A DNA stretch of 64,000 bases from the NCBI GenBank assembly GCA_018401885.1, contig JAGYKB010000002.1, forward strand, positions 62,001 through 126,000, given 5' to 3'. This DNA is from Gammaproteobacteria bacterium. Lineage in GTDB: Bacteria > Pseudomonadota > Gammaproteobacteria > Pseudomonadales > Pseudohongiellaceae. Shown piece by piece: positions 41,308-48,562 of the stretch (position 1 is the stretch's first letter; each line of letters begins with the position of its first letter). The translations under genes were made by a program, and so were the position numbers. The notes under the pieces were generated by a model. That model worked only from the letters and a program-made list of their open reading frames with translations. It was not told where the DNA came from and searched no databases.

Positions 41308-42120
41308 ATGCAATCGACATATGAATTTTCTCTCGATGTTGCGCGCCGAGCAGGGGCATTGATCGGTGAAAAACGCCTCAACGAGCCCCTGCAGCGCGAT
41401 TTTAAGGGTGGCATCGAAATCGTCACTCAGGCAGACATCGCCGCGGACGAACTCATTTCGGAGGCCATTCGTGCCACCTATCCGAATCATCAGATTCTCT
41501 CGGAGGAATCCTCACCCGACCTAGGCCGTGTCGAAGAGATAAAAGGACCGCTTTGGATTATCGACCCGATAGATGGCACGGTGAATTTTGCCCATGGACT
41601 CAATCAGTCCGCCGTTTCGATCGCGTTCGTTGATGGCGGTCAGATTCAGCACGGCGTGGTGTTCAATCCCTTTAGTGATGAACTCTTCGCCGCACAGCGA
41701 GGATGCGGCGCAACGCTGAATGGGACACCGATCGGTGTCGCGGAGGAGTCGCGGCTCGATCGTGCCATAATCGCGACGGGCTTTCCGTATGTTAAAACCG
41801 GTCTCGAACCAATGATCAAGCGCCTAAGCGCCATTCTGGCGGAGTGTGCCGACATCCGGCGGTTGGGCTCGGCTGCCTTGGATATCTGCTTCGTCGCCGC
41901 AGGCAGGCTGGATGGCTATTACGAAAGCCTTAGCGTATGGGATTACGCAGCGGCGCAGCTCATCGCAAAAGAGGCTGGAGCGGTCTACGGGCATTTCGGT
42001 GACGTACCCGAAGGAGACGACCCGCAGTTCTGCAGCGCTGACATCTTGGTCGCGAACGCGGCACTTTTCGAGCCTCTCAGAGCGCTGCTCCGTTCGGCTA
42101 GCGAGAATGCTGCAGTCTGA
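41308..42120 (+). CDS. Inositol monophosphatase family protein
   Basis: A 270-residue enzyme of the inositol monophosphatase/SuhB family. The metal site is visible as Leu-Ser-Glu-Glu-Ser (Glu near residue 70), Trp-Ile-Ile-Asp-Pro-Ile-Asp-Gly-Thr-Val-Asn-Phe near 88-99, and a C-terminal Trp-Asp-Tyr-Ala-Ala. It hydrolyses phosphate monoesters such as myo-inositol-1-phosphate in a Mg-dependent way. SuhB itself also acts in rRNA transcription, and which role applies is not known. GAAGG lies before the ATG. It is divergent from the arabinose-donor operon but may serve other polyol-phosphates. Confidence 0.85.
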   Translation: MQSTYEFSLDVARRAGALIGEKRLNEPLQRDFKGGIEIVTQADIAADELISEAIRATYPNHQILSEESSPDLGRVEEIKGPLWIIDPIDGTVNFAHGLNQSAVSIAFVDGGQIQHGVVFNPFSDELFAAQRGCGATLNGTPIGVAEESRLDRAIIATGFPYVKTGLEPMIKRLSAILAECADIRRLGSAALDICFVAAGRLDGYYESLSVWDYAAAQLIAKEAGAVYGHFGDVPEGDDPQFCSADILVANAALFEPLRALLRSASENAAV

Positions 42121-42124
42121 AGTA

Positions 42125-42153
42125 TTGACTTGAAGGCTCGGAATTCGTAAATT
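42125..42153 (+). promoter_or_regulatory. Candidate sigma70 promoter for the redoxin-cytochrome-copper fusion
   Basis: TTGACT at 42125-42130 and TAAATT at 42148-42153 are separated by 17 bases. The start codon lies at 42235, which leaves a leader of about 75 bases. Confidence 0.4.
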
Positions 42154-42234
42154 CAATCGGTATAAAACTGATTTAGAAAGATTTTTCCTCATACCGCAGA
42201 GCAATGCGGCCAGTATTTAGGATAGGAGTCAGAC

Positions 42235-43944
42235 GTGAAGAAAACCAATCGATTAATCGCCGCGATCGCTGCCGCGGGCGCCGCAGGACTGCTCCCTAGC
42301 GCCGTGGTTGCCGCAGATAGAGTGGGGGATTTCTCCCTTCTCGATCAAGATGGCTATCACCATTCAATGAGCTGGTACGACGATCATAAGACCATCGCTC
42401 TATTGGTGCAGGCCAATGACAGCGCCGCAACGGCCGCCGCTGTGCCCGATTTTGCGCAGCTCAAGGCAAGCTATGAAGACGCGGGCGTCGAGTTTTTCAT
42501 GCTCAACCCAATGGGCAATCGTAACCGCGCAGAGGTGAAGGCCAAGCTCGCAGAATACGGCGTCGACATTCCTGTATTAATGGATGATGCACGTGTGATT
42601 TCAGAGGCGCTCGGTATCGAACGAACCGGCGAAGTAGTGCTTTTCAGCCCGCGCTCGTTTGAAGTTGAATACCGCGGCGGCCTCGCCGGCGCGAAGGCAG
42701 CTATCGACGAGATATTGGCTGGCGAGGCTGTAAGCGTCGCGATGACCGAAACCAATGGTTCAATGGTGAGCTACGAGCAGATGGCGGCAGTGCCTTCTTA
42801 CTCGAAAGACATCGCGCCGATACTTGCGGAAAACTGCGCTGCTTGTCACCGTGAAGGTGGCATCGCGCCGTTTGCGATGGACAGCTACACGATGGTTAAA
42901 GGCTGGTCGCCGATGATCCGCGAAGTGTTGATGACAAAGCGTATGCCGCCGGGTCAGATCGACGGTCATATTGGCGAGTTCATTAACGACATGCTGATTG
43001 AAGACCAAGAAGTGCGCAACATCATCGCTTGGGTCGAAGCCGGTGCGCCGAAGGACGACGCTAACGACCCGCTGGCAGAGCTCACGTGGCCCGAGACAAA
43101 ATGGGCGTTTGGCGAGCCCGACTACATCATTAAAGTGCCACCTCAGTCAGTACCAGCGACCGGCGTACTCGACTACCGAGACGTGGCAGTGCTTATCGAT
43201 ATTCCTGAGGACCGCTGGCTACGCGGCAGCCAATACATTGCGGGCGACCGCACTGTATTGCACCACACGATCAACCGGCTCGACTTTCCTGGCGAAAGCC
43301 GCGGCGGTTTCCTCGGTAGCGGCGATCCCGATAAAGCAAGCATCACCGCGTATATCCCCGGTGCGACGCCTCAGCTTAATCCGCCCAACACCGGTGGCTT
43401 GATTAAAGCGGGGTCTGTGCTCAATCTTAATCTTCACTACACGACTAACGGACGTGAATCCGTCGATGCTGGTGAAATTGGCCTTTGGTTCTACCCAGAA
43501 GGTGAAATACCCGAAGAGCGTATGTCTGGTCAGTGCGCATGTATATTCCCCAATACGTGGACGACTATTCCGGCGAACGACCCTGCGTTCGAGCAAACCG
43601 CGTCGATCATGATTAAGAAAGATGCGAAGCTCCACAGTTTCCTCCCGCACATGCACTTCCGCGGCAAATACATGCGTTTTTATGCGGACTATCCTGACGG
43701 TACACAGGAGGAGCTTATAAACATCGCCCAATATAACTATGCTTGGCAACTGAGCTACACCTACGCCGAGCCTAAGTTTGTGCCCGCGGGTACTAGAATC
43801 ACTGCAGTTGGGGCTTTTGATAATTCGGCACAGAATCCTGCGAACCCAGATCCGGAGCGAGATGTGCCTTGGGGTCAGCAGAGCTGGGACGAGATGTTCT
43901 TCGGCGCAGTCAACTGGAAGTATATCGATCAAGGCGGCGACTAG
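42235..43944 (+). CDS. Redoxin-like / cytochrome c / copper-monooxygenase-like fusion protein
   Basis: A 569-residue exported protein with a signal peptide (Ala-Ala-Ile-Ala-Ala-Ala-Gly ... Val-Ala-Ala) and three parts. Residues about 28-165 form a thioredoxin-like domain without any Cys. A cytochrome c domain carries Cys201-Ala-Ala-Cys204-His205 and Met candidates (Lys-Arg-Met-Pro-Pro-Gly). From about residue 290 a copper type II monooxygenase-like domain shows His-His (Val-Leu-His-His-Thr), Leu-Asn-Leu-His-Tyr, and Pro-His-Met-His-Phe-Arg-Gly-Lys. The substrate is unknown. The GTG start has AGGAG upstream. It is separated from the convergent RND gene by a strong terminator. Confidence 0.85.
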   Translation: MKKTNRLIAAIAAAGAAGLLPSAVVAADRVGDFSLLDQDGYHHSMSWYDDHKTIALLVQANDSAATAAAVPDFAQLKASYEDAGVEFFMLNPMGNRNRAEVKAKLAEYGVDIPVLMDDARVISEALGIERTGEVVLFSPRSFEVEYRGGLAGAKAAIDEILAGEAVSVAMTETNGSMVSYEQMAAVPSYSKDIAPILAENCAACHREGGIAPFAMDSYTMVKGWSPMIREVLMTKRMPPGQIDGHIGEFINDMLIEDQEVRNIIAWVEAGAPKDDANDPLAELTWPETKWAFGEPDYIIKVPPQSVPATGVLDYRDVAVLIDIPEDRWLRGSQYIAGDRTVLHHTINRLDFPGESRGGFLGSGDPDKASITAYIPGATPQLNPPNTGGLIKAGSVLNLNLHYTTNGRESVDAGEIGLWFYPEGEIPEERMSGQCACIFPNTWTTIPANDPAFEQTASIMIKKDAKLHSFLPHMHFRGKYMRFYADYPDGTQEELINIAQYNYAWQLSYTYAEPKFVPAGTRITAVGAFDNSAQNPANPDPERDVPWGQQSWDEMFFGAVNWKYIDQGGD

Positions 43945-43964
43945 GCCTCGGCAATCTAAATCTG

Positions 43965-44003
43965 AAAAAAGCCCGACCCTCGTAGGAGAGTCGGGCTTTT
44001 TTT
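43965..44003. terminator. Bidirectional intrinsic terminator
   Basis: GCCCGAC at 43971-43977 pairs with GTCGGGC at 43990-43996. Six A precede it and seven T follow it, so it terminates both the fusion gene (+) and the convergent RND permease gene (-). Confidence 0.9.
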
Positions 44004-44044
44004 GTGCCTGCAGAGACGCGGAACTGATCGATTCAGTGAGATAT

Positions 44045-46354
44045 TTAGGACACGTTGGGTGCGAATCTGCGGAGAATCGCCGGCAGGTAAAAGAGGTCTA
44101 GCAGCAATGCGAGCACCACGATCGGCACGAGCAGCTGTGCTGCCTGCTGAAAGTAAAGCGTGTTGGCCCATATCAGAATCGTTGCCCCAATCGCTAAAAC
44201 GAGTGTCGTGATACTCAGGGCGGGGCCAGCCGTCAGAATCGCTTCGTTCATTGCAACCTCGCCTTCGATTCCCTCGCGCCGTCTGTGCAGATAGTGGCTA
44301 AGCAGATGCACGCTGTCATCGACAACAAGCCCAATGCTGATGCTAAACAGCATCATAACGAACGGATTTATCTGGCCCACGGTAATAGCCCAGATGCCGA
44401 AGACGATTGTTGCAGGAAGCAAGTTCGGGATGATACTCAACAGACCGAACTTAACACTTCGCAAGCCGACTACGAGACAGAGCGTGATGAGCAGAAGACT
44501 AAGGGAATAACCTTGCAGTAGTTCGACAGTGACGAGTTCATCCATGCGCGAGAAGAGAAGCAGTGTTGATCCGTGCATTAGCTGAGCCTCGGGAAAGCGG
44601 CGAGCAAACTCCTCGCTCAGCAGCGAATCGGTCGCTAGTAATTCTCTGTTGGTCGACGGCGTCGCGTTGAGAAAGAATCGCGTTAGTGCAAAATCTTCGG
44701 TGATGAAGTCGCTAAGAGGAAAATCGTCGCTCTGAACCACGGCGTAGGCGAGGAGTGAATTTGCCACCGCGTCGGTATCATCAGGGATGCGATAAAACTC
44801 TGGTTTGTCTTGGTGCTGGGCGCGGTTAACGGCGCGCGCAATGTCGACAATGCTCGCGACGGATTCTACGCCCTCTTGCTCGCTAGCCCAGACAAAATAC
44901 GCGTCTAGGCGAGCGAGAAATTCGGGGTCTATGGCGCCGTCTGCCTTTCCAGTCTGCACGCCATAGGTGAGAAGTGGGCCGCGATTGATGCTTGCGCCTA
45001 CGATGTCATAGTAGGCTGTGAGTTCAGGGTCGCTTCCCAGAAAATCGAGGCGGTTAAAATCCGATTCATTAAGTGGCAGAAGCGTAAGCGTCACGACCGC
45101 GAGCAGTGTGCAGCCCCAGAATATCCCGCTATCGAAGTGTTTTCCTAGCATTACAACGCCAGTGAGAAGCGAGGATGTGCGTTCACTGTTATTCGGAATC
45201 ATCTCAACCTTCGGCGCGAGAAGCATGAGTAAGGCAGGAAGAAAGGAAAGGGTAAGAGCGAAACCAAACCCGATGCCGATGCCAACTATAATGCCAAAGC
45301 CCTTGATCGCAGGTGAGGAGCAGAGCAGTAGCGACACGAAGCCGATAGCCGTCGTGAGTGCAGCGAGTGAGATAGGTACAATATTGTGCGCAAGGCTCGC
45401 CACCATCGCGTCGGTCTTAGTGGCGCCGTGTTCGAGGCTTTGGCGAAAGAGTGAGATGATGTGCACGCTGTTGGCGACAGCGATGATGACGACGATTAGA
45501 GGCGCGATCACCGAAATGCTGTTGAAGCTGAAGCCACTGTAGGCGAGGAAGCCGAGTGTGCAGAGGCAGGTCGCGAGGGTGTGAGTGAGAATGCCGACGC
45601 CGAAACGGATAGAGCGGAAGCAAAAACAGATGACCAGCACGCAGAGAATGATGACAAAAGGGAGGAGCTGCGAGAGATCATCAAGCATCGCTTGCTGACT
45701 CGATTGCTGGAGAATTACATCGCTCATCGCATAGACACCGATTTCTGGATGCGCAGCACGGAGCGAATCGCGAAGGTCTTCGATAGCCAGCGCAGTGCGT
45801 TTCCGGTCTTCTCCGTCGAGTTGATCAACCCAAAGAGAGATAATCGCAAACGTGAGCTGACCTTCTCCTGCGAGCAGGCTGTTGGTGAGCAGGCGGTCAG
45901 CGAGAGCAGGTTCGAGTAGCGCATCGAGCTCATCTTGGCTGTAGCGCTCTAGCGGGAATTGGAACAGACGGGTCTGGCTTTCGGGCGAATAAAAGTCCAG
46001 CAGCGAACTGAGGCGCTCAGCATAGGGAATTTGGGTGTAGCGAGCTTTCAGTTCGCTAAGCGCATCTATCATGCGGCGATCGAACACTGTTGCATCCGTG
46101 GGCGAAGTCAGCGCAAATCGCACTTCGAGAGTTGTTGGGAATTGTGCCTCTAGTGCGTCCACTTCAGGCAAAAAAGGATCGCTTTTGGTCAAAAGGGCAT
46201 CGAGCGAGGTATCAAATTGACTTTGCGGGATGACGGTAGCGAGCAGAATGCAGACTGCAACCGAAACCAAGGCAAGTAACAGGCGCCAAGTGACTAAAAA
46301 CTTTGCGAGGTGAAGTCGGCGCGACTGCGAACCGCGCTCATTTGGAGCATTCAT
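44045..46354 (-). CDS. RND/MMPL-family permease
   Basis: A 769-residue membrane protein with two repeats of one transmembrane helix, a large periplasmic loop and a five-helix bundle, the MMPL/SSD-like plan without an adaptor protein. Helix motifs include Ser-Val-His-Ile-Ile-Ser-Leu-Phe in the first half and Asp-Asp-Ser-Val-His-Leu-Leu-Ser-His-Tyr in the second. Such proteins export lipids or hopanoids or act in membrane trafficking. The substrate is unknown. It converges with the redoxin/cytochrome/copper fusion gene, and a paralogue lies next to another redoxin at 53887. GGGAAAAAC precedes the ATG. Confidence 0.85.
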   Translation of the reverse strand: MNAPNERGSQSRRLHLAKFLVTWRLLLALVSVAVCILLATVIPQSQFDTSLDALLTKSDPFLPEVDALEAQFPTTLEVRFALTSPTDATVFDRRMIDALSELKARYTQIPYAERLSSLLDFYSPESQTRLFQFPLERYSQDELDALLEPALADRLLTNSLLAGEGQLTFAIISLWVDQLDGEDRKRTALAIEDLRDSLRAAHPEIGVYAMSDVILQQSSQQAMLDDLSQLLPFVIILCVLVICFCFRSIRFGVGILTHTLATCLCTLGFLAYSGFSFNSISVIAPLIVVIIAVANSVHIISLFRQSLEHGATKTDAMVASLAHNIVPISLAALTTAIGFVSLLLCSSPAIKGFGIIVGIGIGFGFALTLSFLPALLMLLAPKVEMIPNNSERTSSLLTGVVMLGKHFDSGIFWGCTLLAVVTLTLLPLNESDFNRLDFLGSDPELTAYYDIVGASINRGPLLTYGVQTGKADGAIDPEFLARLDAYFVWASEQEGVESVASIVDIARAVNRAQHQDKPEFYRIPDDTDAVANSLLAYAVVQSDDFPLSDFITEDFALTRFFLNATPSTNRELLATDSLLSEEFARRFPEAQLMHGSTLLLFSRMDELVTVELLQGYSLSLLLITLCLVVGLRSVKFGLLSIIPNLLPATIVFGIWAITVGQINPFVMMLFSISIGLVVDDSVHLLSHYLHRRREGIEGEVAMNEAILTAGPALSITTLVLAIGATILIWANTLYFQQAAQLLVPIVVLALLLDLFYLPAILRRFAPNVS

Positions 46355-46453
46355 GTTTTTCCCTTCTCGTCACTTCTTAAGGATTCCCTGTCGATCGGCC
46401 ACGAGCCCAGTGCTCATATTCCGATAGGTTATAAGAACCCTCATTATTGGTTT

Positions 46454-46482
46454 TTGCAGGACTAGTAGATAGTCCTTATAAT
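46454..46482 (+). promoter_or_regulatory. Sigma70 promoter with operator palindrome, upstream of fpr
   Basis: TTGCAG at 46454-46459 and a perfect TATAAT at 46477-46482 are 17 bases apart. The spacer is largely filled by AGGACTA (46458-46464) and TAGTCCT (46470-46476), a seven-base perfect inverted repeat around GTAGA. A regulator bound here would contact the promoter from the spacer, as MerR/SoxR-type proteins do, or block it. The leader to the fpr TTG start would be about 125 bases. Confidence 0.6.
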
Positions 46483-46613
46483 CCGCACTCTTTTGAGCTG
46501 TCAGGTACTGCCGACTTAAAGCAGCGCATAATCGCTATTTGGTGTGAATCTCACAAGTACTAACGCGCGTATCCGAATTATCCGATCTAAAACCCCTTGT
46601 AGGAGCTAGACAG

Positions 46614-47384
46614 TTGGCCGCTATTACCACACAACGCGTCACCGCAGTGAATCACTGGAACGACACGCTTTTCAGTTTTAAGACCACCCGCGACGCGGGG
46701 CTCAAGTTCGAGAACGGCCATTTTGTCATGATTGGCATGCACGTAGAGGGTAAACCGCTCATGCGTGCCTACAGCATCGCAAGCCCTAACTACGAAGAGG
46801 AGCTCGAGTTCTTTAGCATCAAAGTGCCAGACGGTCCGCTGACCTCGCGCCTTCAGAATATCCAAGTGGGCGATGAGCTTCTCGTGAGTAGCAAACCCAC
46901 TGGCACGCTTGTAGTCGACCATCTACTTCCCGGGCGCAATTTATATCTAGTTAGTACCGGCACGGGTCTTGCGCCGTTCATGAGCATCATCCAAGACCCC
47001 GAGGTCTACGAGCGTTTTGATAAAATTATTCTTACGCACGGCGTGCGCGAGGTCTCTGAACTTGCCTACGAAGAGTTTATTACCTCGACTCTGCCAAACA
47101 ACGAGTTCTTCGGCGAGGAAGTGCGCGAAAAACTTATCTACTATCCTACCGTCACGCGAGAAGAATTCCGCACTCGTGGCAGACTTACCGATGCTATGTC
47201 CAGCGGGAAGCTGTTTGACGAAATAGGGTTGCCAATGCCAACTCTCGATGACGACCGCTTCATGATTTGCGGCAGTCCGTCTATGCTAAAAGACACCTGC
47301 GCCATCATCGAAGCCTGGGGCTTTAAAGAGTCACGTCATGGTATTCAGGCGCATTATGTTATTGAGCGAGCTTTCGTCGAGTAA
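46614..47384 (+). CDS. fpr: Ferredoxin--NADP reductase
   Basis: A 256-residue Fpr of the bacterial subfamily. The FAD motif is Arg-Ala-Tyr-Ser-Ile-Ala-Ser-Pro, the NADP site is Gly-Thr-Gly-Leu-Ala-Pro-Phe and Met-Ile-Cys-Gly-Ser-Pro-Ser-Met, and the C-terminus ends Tyr-Val-Ile-Glu-Arg-Ala-Phe-Val-Glu, all typical. It passes electrons between NADPH and ferredoxin or flavodoxin and is often induced by oxidative stress. The start is TTG at 46614, supported by AGGAG at 46601-46605. A palindrome-bearing promoter lies upstream. Confidence 0.9.
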   Translation: MAAITTQRVTAVNHWNDTLFSFKTTRDAGLKFENGHFVMIGMHVEGKPLMRAYSIASPNYEEELEFFSIKVPDGPLTSRLQNIQVGDELLVSSKPTGTLVVDHLLPGRNLYLVSTGTGLAPFMSIIQDPEVYERFDKIILTHGVREVSELAYEEFITSTLPNNEFFGEEVREKLIYYPTVTREEFRTRGRLTDAMSSGKLFDEIGLPMPTLDDDRFMICGSPSMLKDTCAIIEAWGFKESRHGIQAHYVIERAFVE

Positions 47385-47395
47385 GCCGCTTTCAC

Positions 47396-48553
47396 TCAGT
47401 GGCGCACTAAGAACTCTACAAATCGCGCCCATACTGCAGGGAAGTCCGCGAGGCCATAGCCGAGGCGAATGCCGCCGGCGAGTGTTTCCGCTCCCTCCCT
47501 GTCACCGGCCTCAGCGCTGCCAACGAAGCAGCGCTGAGGCACCAACATGACTCCAATCTCTTCGATGCAGCGTTGATCGAATCCATCATCGAGTGCGATA
47601 AGCGGAAATGCAACACAGCCCGCCTCGGGCTTCGTCCAAGTAAGTTTGCCGTCGAGCAGAGGCAGTGATTCTTCGATTATCTCCACATGACGCCTTAAGC
47701 GGTGCAGCGATGCTGTGCGCAGGGTTTGAGAATGCGCGAGTATCAACCGCGCAAGCCACTCGTCTGTAGTACCCGAACAGACTGACAGAGTGCGGCGAAT
47801 GTTTACTGCCCGAGTCAGTAGCTCAGCATCTTGACTAACCATCCAGCCGATCCTGACACCGCCAGCGCCATGCGGCTTCGCGAGCGAACCGATACTTACG
47901 CCGTTCGCCGTCAGCGTCGCGACTGGCTCTAGCGTGGCGCCCTCGGCGTGTTCTAAACCTCGGAACACCTCGTCAGCAATTAGGCGCGTGCCGTGTGTCT
48001 CGCAGTGTACAACTAGCTCGGCAAGCTCGGCGTGATCGATAAGCGCGCCGGTAGGATTGTGTGGGAAATTAATAAAAAGCTGATTGCTCTTGGCAATCGC
48101 TTCTCGAATTTCATCGCCGTCGACAACCCAGCGCGCCTCTGCGGCTTCCTCCCCCTGGCGCCGCAGCGGGATGCTATTCACCGCCGCGCCTATCGATTCG
48201 GGGATTTTTGCCAGTGGCTCATAGCAGGGTGTGATGACCGTGCAGCGATCGGACTGTTTGACTGCGGCGTGTATGCAGCAAAATAGAGCCTCCGTGGCAC
48301 TGGAGAAAACAACTACGTTGTCCGCTGAGAGTCCCGAGTAATTAGCCGCAATCGCAGCACGCAGTTCGACTCCGCCGCGGTCGGACACGTAGTTGAGAGT
48401 GAGGTTCTGCCACTCCGAAAGCTGCGCGGGGGTCGCAAGCGCGAGCACTTGGCTCAGACTCATCAATTCGAGCGTAGCTGCGCCGAGGCGTGCCGATGCC
48501 TTGGGGTTGTTTTCTGCTTGGTACTCGCTAAGCGCGTAGCTTGGAAACCGCAT
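47396..48553 (-). CDS. PLP-dependent aminotransferase-fold enzyme, candidate OvoB lyase
   Basis: A 385-residue fold-type I PLP enzyme. Phe-Ile-Asn-Phe-Pro-His-Asn-Pro-Thr-Gly, Ile-Ala-Asp-Glu-Val-Phe-Arg-Gly and the PLP Lys in Gly-Ser-Leu-Ala-Lys-Pro-His-Gly are visible, and the Arg-Leu-Gly-Tyr near the C-terminus could bind a carboxylate. It starts nine bases after the OvoA stop, and its RBS (GAAGG) lies at that junction, so the two are co-translated. Ovothiol synthesis needs a PLP-dependent lyase that cleaves the OvoA sulfoxide product to 5-thiohistidine. By position and fold this gene is the best candidate, but an ordinary aminotransferase cannot be excluded. Confidence 0.75.
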   Translation of the reverse strand: MRFPSYALSEYQAENNPKASARLGAATLELMSLSQVLALATPAQLSEWQNLTLNYVSDRGGVELRAAIAANYSGLSADNVVVFSSATEALFCCIHAAVKQSDRCTVITPCYEPLAKIPESIGAAVNSIPLRRQGEEAAEARWVVDGDEIREAIAKSNQLFINFPHNPTGALIDHAELAELVVHCETHGTRLIADEVFRGLEHAEGATLEPVATLTANGVSIGSLAKPHGAGGVRIGWMVSQDAELLTRAVNIRRTLSVCSGTTDEWLARLILAHSQTLRTASLHRLRRHVEIIEESLPLLDGKLTWTKPEAGCVAFPLIALDDGFDQRCIEEIGVMLVPQRCFVGSAEAGDREGAETLAGGIRLGYGLADFPAVWARFVEFLVRH

Positions 48554-48562
48554 AGCTGCCTT

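Noticed and set aside
43219-43932. 237-codon minus-strand frame inside the redoxin-cytochrome-copper gene
   Set aside because: It has no RBS or domain and sits opposite conserved His motifs.
45018-45542. 174-codon plus-strand frame inside the RND gene
   Set aside because: It is a Ser/Pro/Arg-rich shadow of transmembrane helix codons on the other strand.
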